A stretch of DNA of 64,000 nucleotides from Lolium rigidum (Eukaryota > Streptophyta > Magnoliopsida > Poales > Poaceae), in NCBI RefSeq assembly GCF_022539505.1, contig NC_061510.1:33133047-33197046 (forward strand). Direction: 5' to 3'. Every line of letters starts with the position of its first letter. Position 1 is the stretch's first letter. Shown here in pieces: positions 44,588 through 55,119 of this stretch. Below the pieces are notes generated by a model. It made no database searches and was not told the origin of the DNA. It saw only the letters and a program-made list of their open reading frames with translations. Both the position numbers and the translations under genes were made by a program.

Positions 44588-47500
44588 TCACCGATGCCTC
44601 TTGGGTAGCTGAAACGCGCGCTTCAAGAAGTGGCTGGCGACCTCCTCGTCGCGGTGGCAGAGCACCCTGAGGATGGTGTCAGGGTCCGTCCGGCTCCACC
44701 GCCTGGTCGTCGTCGGCATCGGCATCCTCTGCCCGGCGGCGCCGTTGCCCATGCGGGGCGACCCGCACGACGACGCGATGCTCAGCTCCTCCACAAGCCG
44801 CTCCGCGGTCTGTCCCATGAGCGCTACGATGCCCTCAGCCACCTCCGCCTCGCTCTCCACCACGTCCTCCGTCACCAGGCCCTCGCCGCGCGTGCAGAAG
44901 GCTCGCTTCAGGCTCCGGAGGTCCTCCTCGACCATGCCGTGGTCCTCCTTCGTGAAGCTCCGATGGTTGCCGCCGGCGAGCAGGACCGTCAGGAAGGCCT
45001 GGAACGAGGCCTTCATCACCTCCCGCACGGCCACCGGCTGCGCGCGGTCGACGAGGACGGAGAAGAGCAGCGACAGGTTCTGCTTCAGCGTGCGGAGCGC
45101 CGGGCGGATGCGCGCGTCTGCGACGCCGCCAGCGTAGAGCCCGTCGTAGAAGGACTGGTGCGAGTCGAAGAAGATGAGGCGGTACGCGGCAACCTCGGCG
45201 ACGTGGGTGATGGCCGACTGCGCCGCGGCGCGCGCGTGGTCGAAGTGGCAGGACGGCGCCGCGAGGAGGCGGGCGGTGGCCGATGGTGAGGGTGAGGCGC
45301 ACGCCCCGCCACCGCCCCCGGAGAAGAAGGAGAGCGACTTGTCGAGCGCCTGGATGTGGCTGAGGACGTAGTGGAGCGTGTTGAGCCGGACGTAGAGGCG
45401 CTGCGTGCCGCGGCTGGTGGACGGCCGCGGGTTGTGCCCGCCGGCTGCGGACGCGCTCTGGCCGCAGTTGTACACGGTGCCGCGCGCGCCTGTCAATGGC
45501 GCCCGGCAAGGCGTCACCGCCGCCCTCTTCCAGAGACGCTTGATCGTCGAGTCCTGATTGCACCTCGTCAGCGCCGGCAGCGGTGGGAGGTAGCTCTGCT
45601 TGTTACCGCAGGACGCGAGGAAGGAGATGTACTCCTGGAAGACGGCGTCCAGGCCGTCGGCGAGGTCCTGCACCATGTCGTCTCTCGCGCTCACCGGGAT
45701 CGCGAAGAACTCGTCCATGGTGGCCTTGGCCAGCTTCATCAGCTCCACCGCGGTCTGCGCGTACGGCTCATTCTTCGACCTCGCGGTCCAGCTCTACACG
45801 ACAATGTAGAATGCCATGAGCGATCTTGTTTGATGGATGGATGAAATGTGCCCAAGAAAATTCACCTCGGTGTCTTTGGCTCTGATGACGCACTCCTTGG
45901 CGACCCTGAGCCTCTCCTCGATCCACGTCCTGAGGAAGCCCACCACCACGGACTCCACGTCGTACGGCACCACCTCCCGCACCACCGACTTGCCGCCGTC
46001 GTCGCTGTCGGCAACGTCCTCCATCACCATTTGCACCAGGGCTTTCTCCAGCCTGCCCGCGGCGTGCAGCACCCGCACGAGCTCATCGGTCAGGCAGACG
46101 GCCTTGGCCACGTACTGCTTCAGCACGACGCCGAAGCAGCCGTGCAGGGACGCCGCCGCCACCGCGGCCGGGAACGGGTGCCACCGCCTCAGCGTCGGGC
46201 TGAAGCTCTCGCGCTCCGACAGCGCCAGCTCCTCCGTGTCCTTGGCGAGCCGCGTCAGGATTTCGCTGGGGTCATCGGTGATCATGCTGTCTTCTGGCCC
46301 GAGCCCGTTCTCCAGGACCTTGGTGAATGCGCTTCTCATGGAGCAGCGAATGTAGTAGTCGACACGGTCGCCGGCGAAGCTCCCTACGCCGCCGCTTTCG
46401 TGGTCTGCGTGCGCCGCGCTGATGCCCATGCCAGGCACACTCTCGGCGATGATCTTGCCGGCGGCGAGCGCCAGTGACAGAGCGCTCTCCATAGCGGCCG
46501 TGCCGGTGCCGCCGATGCCGTTCCCGTACATGTCATGGTAATCAAGCAGGCACTTCTCGGGCCAGTCACGTATCGCGGCGAGAGCGCTCGAGAGCACCCG
46601 CGCGTACACGGCATCACGGGGTTTCTCCTGCTTCGCGTCAGCCGCCACCTCCGTGAGCGTCGCGAGCGCCGCGCCGGCGAGGTCCTGGTCGACCTGGCCG
46701 GTGGCCACGTACTGCTGGAAGAGGACCCACGCGAAGCACACGTTGTGGATCATCTTGTTGATTCCGAGCGTCGTCCATGTCCGCTTCATGAGCTCCAGCA
46801 GCTCGTCCACCTCGTCGAGCACGACGGTCTCGTCCCGGAGGTCGAAGACGGCCTGGAGGAGGGAGACGTAGAGGAGCACGTTGAGAGGGTACCCGTCGGC
46901 CCAGTGGCAGGCCTCGCCGGCAGGCGCGGAGCGCCAGGCGAGCGCGAGCACGGCGTCGCAGAGCGCGCGCATGGCGTCGGACGCCTTGCCGGTGTCGATG
47001 GCGCGGGCCTCGGCGGCCTGCATGACCTCGCGGAAGCGGAGCACGGAGGCGCTGTGGCGGTGGTCGATCGGGATGGAGCTGTGCAGGATGAGGCCGGCCT
47101 CGAGGAGCTTGAGCTGGCGGAGCTGCCACTGGTGGTGCTCGGCGCTGTCGGCGAAGTCCGGCAGCTTCAGCTGCCGCAGCAGCTCCAGGGGAAGGATGAT
47201 CGTCTCCGCTCTCCTTCCCACCTGCATTGCATCGCGAGCATTACATCACACCGAAGATCGAACATATGCATCTCGTGCAATTTGCGTGTCAATGGCGAAC
47301 GTGCATGGATGGACGGACGAACCTGTCCGACGAGGGTGCGCATGAGCGTCTTGCGAAGGCGTGCGTCGCTCTGCTCCGAGACGCGCATCTGCTGACGCAT
47401 GATCTCCGCGGAGGTCATCGGCCGGCGCGCCCTGGGCGAGCCGGTACCCGTCGACGGCTGGTTCATCATGGCGCGGACCGCGCGGCCAGGGGAGCCCGGT

Positions 47501-47955
47501 GCAGACGAGGAGGAGGAGGCGTTCATGCCGCTGCGAAGGGCGGTGGAGGGCTGCGACGACCTGCGCGCCTTGAGCCCGAGCGCGCGCTTGACCCGGCTGT
47601 TGACGACGTTCATGCCAGTGCCGCCCCTGGGCCCTGCGCCGATCCTCGGCGACTCGTCCCCGCCGCCTCCTCCTCCGCCGCTGTCCCACGGCGCAGGGTG
47701 GTGGCTGAGGGCGCCATTGCCGGCTCCCTTGCCGTTGGTGCCTCCGGCGCGGCATGACATGAAGAACACCTCGTAGGCGGCCTCGCGGACGTCGGGTCGG
47801 GAGAGGCCATCGACGTGGCCGAAGGGTGAGTCGAGGACGTCGGCGGCCGCGGGGCCGAGGCTGTGTGCGTCGCCGGCGGAGGCGGAGGTGTCCGGGGAGC
47901 GCGCGAAGGAGGAGGCGGAGCGGGAGCGGTAGTGATGCAGGAGGCGCGGCCCCAT
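44588..47955 (-). CDS. MUN-domain / DUF810 protein, PATROL1-like
   Basis: Minus-strand gene with three coding exons: 47955-47323, 47221-45866 and 45793-44588, joined by two short phase-0 introns. They give 1064 residues, close to the usual length of this plant family. After a basic, Ser-rich start comes SPFGHVDGLSRPDVREAAYE (43-62), where the DUF810 domain begins. RRPMTSAEIMRQQMRVSEQS follows near 177-197. An MHD1-like region contains WHPFPAAVAAASLHGCFGVV (about 557), and an MHD2-like region contains AEVAAYRLIFFDSHQSFYDG (about 865). Family knowledge: Munc13-related MUN proteins act in vesicle tethering, and Arabidopsis PATROL1 moves the AHA1 proton pump to the plasma membrane in guard cells. 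That role is inferred here. An upstream in-frame ATG (48228) exists, but the stretch between has leader composition, so I chose the ATG at 47955. Confidence 0.88.
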
Positions 47956-48229
47956 TCGATGGTGTCTCTCCGTCCCGGCCGAGCGGCGGTCGTGTGTCGG
48001 GCCGAGGGAGAGGGAGAGGTGGGGGAACCCGCCACAAATGGTGGAGGAGGCGCGCGCGCGCGGGAAGGCAGCGAGGCGTTCACCGAAACCGCCGCTCGGG
48101 GTGCGCCGTGCGCGCGACACGCCATCTCTGGTTATTCTCGGCTTGTTTGACGCCACACGGCCAATACTGCCACAGCCACTCGAGTGATCTTGCACTGACT
48201 TAACTTGTTCCTCCATTCCAATGAACAAA

Positions 48230-48299
48230 GCTTAAATACGGAATGGCGATTTGTTCCAACCAATATGGGTAGTATGCTAAATAATGGAAAGTGTCTTTT
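48230..48299. promoter_or_regulatory. Presumed promoter side of the MUN gene
   Basis: AT-rich sequence between the GC-rich leader (47955-48200) and the first fold-back element. No clear TATA box or other site can be named. Confidence 0.3.
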
Positions 48300-48720
48300 G
48301 ACACATGGTCACCAGTGCTCTCCTCATTTTCAGATTTTTAACTTTTTTTAAAATCTCACATTTCTATGTTTTAAAAAAATTATGACGTTAAATATACAGA
48401 TAGATATATACGGGTGGGGTGTATGCAAAAAAGTCCCGTTAAAAAATAATTTATATTTTAAACAATATAAAAAGACAAATTTCTGATAGTAAATGGTAGT
48501 AAAATAGTACAATAGTGTATCCTTTTGTCAAAAAATTGTTTTTTTTGTATTTCCCAAAATTTAAAGTATTTTTTACTAGGACTTTTTTGCATACATTTCT
48601 CGTGAACATATCTATCTACATATTTAACACCATAACTTTTGAAAATATAAAAGTGTGGGGTTTTTGAAATTTTGAAAAAACTAAAAGTGGAGGGAGCACA
48701 TGTGCACCAAATCCCTGCCC
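48300..48720. mobile_element. Long-armed fold-back MITE
   Basis: The left arm (about 48300-48470) and right arm (about 48545-48718) are inverted repeats. GTATGCAAAAAAGTCC on the left pairs with GGACTTTTTTGCATAC on the right. The AGATAGATAT and TTATGACGTTAAATAT blocks also have inverted partners. No coding content. It lies about 0.35-0.75 kb upstream of the MUN gene start. Confidence 0.75.
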
Positions 48721-48894
48721 GCTAAATAAGGCATACCCTTTGTAGAGGTGATAAAAACGAGTTTAAGGTATATGCCAACAATTTGAATCCAAGTCAGCTA
48801 ACTACTCCTATGAGCTTATTTAACTATCGTAGGAGTAGTTAGAGTTCGATTATACAGACACATATTAAGCTATTTAACTGAGCATGGCATTTTG

Positions 48895-49295
48895 TAGCTC
48901 GGGCTACATGAAGCTCATTTTTTCAAAAATTAGAAAATAGAAATTAATAGTTTCAAAAAAAATGAAGAAAAAATCTTGATGTAGACAATGATGTACTCTA
49001 CCACTATGAAAAAAGCAATTCGAAAGACTGAGTATTTTGGGCTGTACAAAATTCACAAATCCGTGGATCTGAAAAAGTGAACAATTCAGATTTTGAAACT
49101 TCCATCATTTGTTAGAATTTGTCATTTTTCTGTAGCCTCGAATATAGTGTATTTCATCCTTAGATTTTCCAGAGTGGTAGAGTACATCATTTCCTACGAC
49201 TAGATTTTTTTCAGAATTTTTTGAAACTTCAAATTGTTGGATTCAAATTTTACAAAAAAACAGGAGCCATGTAACTCTGGGCTACAATTAAGGTT
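48895..49295. mobile_element. Second long-armed fold-back MITE
   Basis: TGTAGCTCGGGCTACATGAAGC on the left is mirrored by the complement of GGAGCCATGTAACTCTGGGCTACA on the right. Inside, AATGATGTACTCTACCACT has the inverted partner AGTGGTAGAGTACATCATT. The arms are about 170 bp and the whole element about 400 bp. It is not related by eye to the neighbouring fold-back element. Confidence 0.75.
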
Positions 49296-49396
49296 TCCGT
49301 ATTTAACTAGATTTTATTAGTTTCCGGTACACATGTCTACGAAAGCACATTATCTGAACACATTTGCTTTTTCTTTTTTGTTCTGCCATCTTATAA

Positions 49397-50240
49397 CCAA
49401 CAAATTCTAAAAGCTACTCCAATGCTCTTCTTTAAAGACAACATATACTAGGTTTCACATTTCACTTTGGTAAGCATATAGTACAATGCATGCGAAACAC
49501 ATTATCAACTTCACAAACTTGGATATGAGATATGGTATGTATAAATTAGTCCATCGGACCGCTTCATTGTGATGATCTAATAAAAAGCATTAGTAGATTG
49601 GATCACATCGCACTTTTGAAACTAGATTAGCTATAACACTACAAGCAGATAGAAACAGCAAAATGCAAATGGAAATCTGAAGTGCAGAATTGTATTGATG
49701 ATTGATGATCTAATGAAATCTGAAGCTTTTGTATATATTTCTAGGCACTTACTATGCATAGTTTATGTTTCTTGAAACAGTTCTTTTCCCCTGAAATTAT
49801 GGAAAGTTTGTTGCATATAGCCAGTTCTCTCTAGAAGGAGTGCCCTTTCTACTCTGCTAAGACAAGCCAATACGAAAGTCACAAACCGGTTTCGTGAATC
49901 CAGTTATGAAGTCACTAAAGTTACCTTCCTTGTACTTGACCTTCTTGGTTTCTTTCTCTAGCTGTTCCTTTTTAGCTAGCTTAGGCAAATGCTTCCTCAT
50001 GGTACGAATAATCTCCTTATTCACGTAATCCATATTTTGTTCACCATCTAGTGATGGACCATTCTACTCCCTCCGTTCCCGAAAAGAAGATGTACCCTTT
50101 TCCCAACATATAACTTTCATAAAGTATTTAATCATTAAAATGTGAGTTATGTGTCCCAACAAAAGATTTGATCTTCAACGGTTTTGGCTACCGAAGGAGC
50201 ACCATTGAGAGGATCTTGCACAATGGGAGTTCCTTTTGTG
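49397..50240. repeat. Direct repeat R1, about 845 bp
   Basis: Begins AACCAACAAATTCTAAAAG and ends near GATCTTGCACAATGGGAGT. It matches 52861-53725 in the same orientation with few differences. On the minus strand it holds gag-like code (KEIIRTMRKHLPKLAKKEQL; GTPIVQDPLNGAPSVA) and a one-ended Stowaway terminus (CTCCCTCCGTTCCCGAAAAG, about 50069). The ends do not start TG or end CA. Confidence 0.85.
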
Positions 50241-52860
50241 ATCATTCCTTTTAAATAACTGATCGAGAACCCCCTTTGAAAATATAAATATACTATGTTG
50301 GTGTTGGATTGTCATTTGTTGGAGTTGTAGTTGTAGTTGTGGTCTGTTGTGATATGATGCATCTGTAGACCATTTAGTTCTCATGTTATGGTGTGATAGT
50401 CTAGCAAGATGTATGTGAGTTGAGTATGCTGCTTGTTTGTTACACTTTTGGCGGGCATGACACATTTGGTTTGTGTGGTGCCGCGTGGTAAAGCCATTCT
50501 TGTGAGGTATTTGCGACATCATAGGCTTTACTCCCCTACACTATGCCACAAAGGAAGGTTTAGTTTCAGCATCATTCACATTTTAATGTTTACTATTTTT
50601 TCGCTGCATAAAAAAAATGGTTGCCAGTTATTGCTCATTTTATATGTTGAGGTCTTACCTGATCTGGTTACTACAAGTAATGGCCATCCCCTGTGTAGAA
50701 CGCATATGTATCTGTTTGTACTCAAATCATGATATTGTATTCATATGTATTGTCCCTCTTAGATTAATTTTTCTTTGCCTCTTTTGCCATGTCATTTTTT
50801 GCCTATTTGTACTTAAATCTTGTCATGTTCATTGGGGGCATGTGTATATTGAACTCAAAACTACATCACTTGAATAATAGCGATGAGCTAGGATTTTTTT
50901 GTTTGTTTTTTCTACAGTTCGAATGTCTAAACCAAATTATTATTATTCATTGTAACTCCGAACTTTTCTTTTTTCCTACAAAACGATGGATTCGTGTTGC
51001 TATCTAAAGGGGCAAGTGTTAATTCATCCTCTTCCGAAGGGACACCTCGTACATATGGTTGTGTCTCATGGGAAGTATGCCATTGTGTTGGTTATGTTGC
51101 AGAAAAATGCAAATGTAAGTATTTTGATATTTGATATCTGTGAAATTATTATGCTTTTTAGGGGACTGACATCTTTTCCTAAATAAACATCTTTCCCTAA
51201 ATACATGTAGCCAAACAGGGTTTCTATAGATTTAGGAGCCCCCATAACTACCATAGTTCTTTGTGCCACAATTATTTGTGTTGTTGCTGGAAAAATTACC
51301 GAGTCTGCTGCTCTAAGGTGCATGAAACCCCTTGTCAAGGTCCAGTAGCCAGTTCACTTTTAATGTATCTTGACTGCCACAAGGAATCTAATCTCGACTT
51401 TTCTGGACTACTGAATTTTATATGAATTGTAAATATCCATACATGAGCATTTATTGCATTAATTAAATTCACTTGTTGTTCCATCGGCTTATGTACTTCT
51501 GCAAGTTCTTTGATATATGCAAGGAGGATGGTTGCTACTTCGGCTACCAAAAGAAGTATGGATGATTAATTGATTATGGATCAACATGATGTTAAAATGT
51601 GTAATAAAAGTTCTGTTAAAGCATGTGCAGAAGCAGGGATGTCATCGAGATTCTACAACTGCAGTTCAGGGACCCCACTGTGTGTTTGCCACCGCCATCG
51701 TTGCTGTCAGCCTTTTCGGCGCACGCGAGTAGCTATGAATATTAATCAGCAATGCAAGTTTGGTGTATTATTTGGTAATAGTTGCAAGTAGAAAATCTAT
51801 CATAATGATTTGTAGTTTCATTTAAGATACAAAATGAATGAAATATGTGGACACACCTCAGTTTGGAAAATTAAGCTACAACCACTAGGTGTCTAATACT
51901 TACAAAGTTTGATGAAAAGTGCAACAGAAAGCCACATCACCCTTGGAAATGAAATCTGCTACCAAATTAGTTGTCGCAAGCTCAATAATTGTAGATAGAT
52001 TTATGAAACATTTTTCATAAACCCGTGATAATTAATTTAAATGGGAGATAGTAATTGTTTCCCTGCTGATGCATGCATTCAGTCCTTAAAACGAGGTTGA
52101 TAAGATCTCAGATAGGCCATACATTAAAGAGTTATTGAGACTCTGAGAATGCAAAACATATAATGATGTATCGATTCCAAGTGAAGACGACACATGAAGA
52201 GGGATGGATGGATGAGAAAAAGAATGCAGATCCTAGCGAGACTATGGTTGGAGGACGAGACATCTTGCAAGTTGCATCTAGAGATGGTAAATGAAAAAAA
52301 TAGATGTTAGGGTTTGTAACATTATCACAAACACAGATACTTTCACACGAGCGTTCATAGTGACAAATAAGTGTAAATATCTACTGATATTTTGTAGCAA
52401 CAAGTGTGATATCTTGCTAAGTGGTAGTTAGATAATGCAAAGAGTAGAGTGTCCTTGCAATGATAAATGTGGAGGTAGAGTTGAGAGATGGAAAAAAGAG
52501 TGAAAGGTGATGTGAATCTTATCAAAGATTCCTCGAGATAGAAGGAAATGCATGGGTAAGCATTGTAAATAAGGATGGTTACATGACAGGGTAACGGTTC
52601 AAAATGTAGAGTATTGTGAGTTTGCAAGGCGAGTTCATCCAGGGAACTAAAGCCATGAAGATTCAGTGAATAGAATGTTAGGGAATGGGATGTAACTGGT
52701 TGGAAGTAAAAACACGCTGGCTTTGTAACTGATAAGAAAGTTGATACACAACACAAGAGAAAGAAAGATATTAACATTGAAGAACGAAAATTGTAGCATT
52801 TAGATTAATGGTATATATGTTATATTGTTTTTCCGTGGCAACACACTCCATTCAACTAGT
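50241..52860. other. Spacer between the two 850-bp repeats, no gene seen
   Basis: 2.6 kb of AT-rich DNA. Open frames are short and unrecognisable. The minus strand near 51335-51550 is weakly gag-like in composition, and nothing else can be supported. Confidence 0.5.
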
Positions 52861-53725
52861 AACCAACAAATTCTAAAAGATACTCCAATACTCTTGTTTA
52901 AAGACAACATATACTAGGTTTCACATTTCAACTTTGGTAAGCATATAGTACATTGCATGCGAAACACATTATCAACTTCACAAACCTCGATATGAGATAT
53001 GGTATGTATAAATTACTCCATCGGACCACTTCATTGTGATGATCTAATACAAATCGTTAGTAGATTGGATCACATCGCACTTTTGAAACTAGATTACCTG
53101 TAAGACTACAAGCAGATAAAAAACATCAAAATGCAAATGGAAATCTGAATTACAGAATTGTATTGATGCTTGATGTTGTAATGAAACCTGAAGCTTTTGT
53201 GTATATAAAAAAGGGTGAGCAGGTCTTCAAAATTTCTAGGCACTTGCTATGCGTAGTTTATCTTTCTTGAAACAGTTCTTTTCCCCTGAAATTATGGAAA
53301 GTTTGTTGCATATAGCCACTTCTCTCTAGAAGGAGTGCCCTTTCTACTCTACTAAGACAAGCCAATACCAAAGTCACAAACCGGTTTCGTGAATCCAGTT
53401 ATGAAGTCATTGGAGTTACCTTCCTTGCACTTTATCACCTTGGTTTCTTTCTCTAGTTGTTCCTATTTGGCTAGCTTAGGCAAATGCTTCCTCATGGTAC
53501 GAACAATCTCGTTATTCACGTAATCCATATTTTTTCCACCATCTAGTGATGGACCATTCTACTCCCTCCGTTCCCGAAAAGAATATGCACCTTTTCCCAA
53601 CATTTAACTTTCATAAAGTATTTGATCATTAAAATGTGAGTTATGTGTCTCAACAAAAGATTTGATCTTCAACGGCTTCGGCTACCGAAGGAGCACCATT
53701 GAGAGGATCTTGCACAATGGGAGTG
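52861..53725. repeat. Direct repeat R2, about 865 bp
   Basis: Copy of 49397-50240 with scattered changes and a small insertion (about 53206-53230, AAAAAAGGGTGAGCAGG). Beyond its end the gag-like frame continues to 53913, so R2 keeps more of the source element than R1. Confidence 0.85.
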
Positions 53726-53913
53726 CCTTTTGTGGTGGTGGTGGTGGGAGAGATGTTAGGTTGTTTGTTTGCTTGCATGAATTGCATTACTATTTCACAC
53801 AATTCTTTCATTTGACCATCTGTGGAGGTGTTCATCGAGGAAATGGATGACTCCAAGTCCTTGATGTCCTTCATAGAAGCCGCAACCTTACTAGGATCCA
53901 ACTCATCAGCCAT
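53650..53913 (-). CDS. Gag-like N-terminal fragment (LTR retrotransposon)
   Basis: An 87-residue frame starting MADELDPSKVAASMKDIKDL, with a helical Met/Ser-rich segment and a Thr-rich linker, as in the N-terminal part of Triticeae Gypsy-type gag proteins. It runs into repeat R2, where gag-like code continues in a shifted frame. It is truncated and not a host gene. Confidence 0.5.
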   Translation of the reverse strand: MADELDPSKVAASMKDIKDLESSISSMNTSTDGQMKELCEIVMQFMQANKQPNISPTTTTTKGTPIVQDPLNGAPSVAEAVEDQIFC

Positions 53914-53957
53914 ACTCTCTTAGGCGGTTAAGCCCGTAATAATAGTCGAGCCTCTGA

Positions 53958-54611
53958 CACTACTAGAAAAAAGCTATTCATTGGCGCACATATATTGCCT
54001 ATCAGTGCCACTTCTATCCCGCCATTGCTAATTGTTAGTAGTGCGCCACTACTAGCTCCCTGGTGCGCCACTGCTAAAAGCGTGAGGTGCGCCACTAGAC
54101 AAAAATAGGTGCGCCACTGCTAAAATTTGAAATTTCTGGATCTGGATCTGGCACATTTTTTGGTTTTTTTGCTTGTTATTTTTTCTTGGTTTTGTTGTGC
54201 TAATTATTTGTCCCATTCATGTTCATGCTCATAGCCTAGTAGAGGATGGATGAGAGAGGGAGGAGAGGTGAGGATGGAGGTTGGAGGAGAGGAGGGTTCA
54301 TGGAGAGGAGGGACAAGAGGATGTAGGAGGAAGGCCCGAGATAATGGAGGCTGGAGGGAGGAGGGAGGCTTGGAGGGAGGATTGTTGGAGGTCGCCAGAG
54401 AGGAGGAAGGAGGAGTGGATGGAGGACTAGAAGGAAGAAGGAAAGGAGAGGAGGAGGAGAGGAGTCGGAGGAGGAGAGGAGGAGGAGGAGGAGGAGGAGG
54501 AGGAGGAGGAGGGGAGAGGGGGTAAGTGGCCGGCCATTTTGAATTTTCGAGACGGGAATGTTAGTAGTGGCGCACCATGAGTTGGTGCGTCATTGCTATT
54601 TTTTTCTGAAA
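53958..54611. mobile_element. CACTA element, left half only
   Basis: Begins CACTACTAGAAAA, with the subterminal GGTGCGCCACT arrays and the TCTGGATCTGGATCTGG stretch also seen in the element at 5903-7465, so both belong to one family. A GGA-rich microsatellite lies at about 54450-54520. Similarity to the complete element stops at 54611, where a Helitron terminus starts. The right half is not in the window. Confidence 0.85.
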
Positions 54612-54639
54612 CTAGCAAGGTGGCCCTCGCAAATGCGAG
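54612..54639 (-). mobile_element. Helitron 3' terminus (minus orientation)
   Basis: Read on the minus strand: a 5-bp stem hairpin CTCGCATTTGCGAG, ten bases of spacer, then CTAG followed by T. Helitrons end in a short hairpin about 10-12 bases before CTRR and insert between A and T. The base before CTAG on the plus strand is A, as required. The Helitron body would extend to the right, into the array. Confidence 0.7.
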
Positions 54640-55119
54640 TGCATTATCTTTATTTTCTCGAAAGTGATAGGAATATTATATTTCACATTATAGAATCAAC
54701 AATAATACCATGTATTATCATTGTTGATTTTTTTGAATCTACAGTCACCGTAATAATATCTTGCATCTGCAATAACTTCTTTATATTCCTTAATTCCGGT
54801 TGAAATTTTACTTTACCAATTAGGATAAAACCATAAATATCGTTGGAGTACATATGACGTTTTGCACATAGTGATATTATACCTCTTTTATAGGATTAAA
54901 TCCATATCGTGAGCTACATGTAAATTTGTGTGTTGTGTTACATTAGTGAATGGTTACAAATAACCTCAAAGATCGTCGATATTAGCTCAGTGGCCTAAGA
55001 TCTTGGGACGCCGTTTTCTCAAAATATTTGTTGTTACTAAAGGTTTAGAACGTAATATGCATACTATCCCACGATGTTTTCTGTACCACCGGGCTATCTC
55101 GCCCATCAGCCTTCTTGCA
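54640..55119. other. AT-rich DNA between the Helitron end and the array
   Basis: No gene. Presumed Helitron interior. The first array core begins at 55120. Confidence 0.4.

Noticed and set aside
47956..48228. Longer start (ATG at 48228) for the MUN-domain protein
   Set aside because: It would add 91 residues of leader-like, low-conservation sequence. The ATG at 47955 follows CT-rich leader DNA and gives a family-typical length, so the shorter form is preferred.
50069..50170. Complete Stowaway MITE at the CTCCCTCCGTTCCCG end, also at 53561
   Set aside because: Only one terminus is present. No CGGAGGGAG partner follows, so it is at most a truncated copy.
49397..53725. R1 and R2 as LTRs of a complete retrotransposon
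   Set aside because: No TG...CA ends, no primer-binding site, and gag-type code lies inside the repeats and not only between them.
53958..54611. CRISPR-like or regulatory array of GTGCGCCACT repeats (also in 5903-7465)
   Set aside because: These are the subterminal transposase-binding repeats of CACTA elements in a plant genome.
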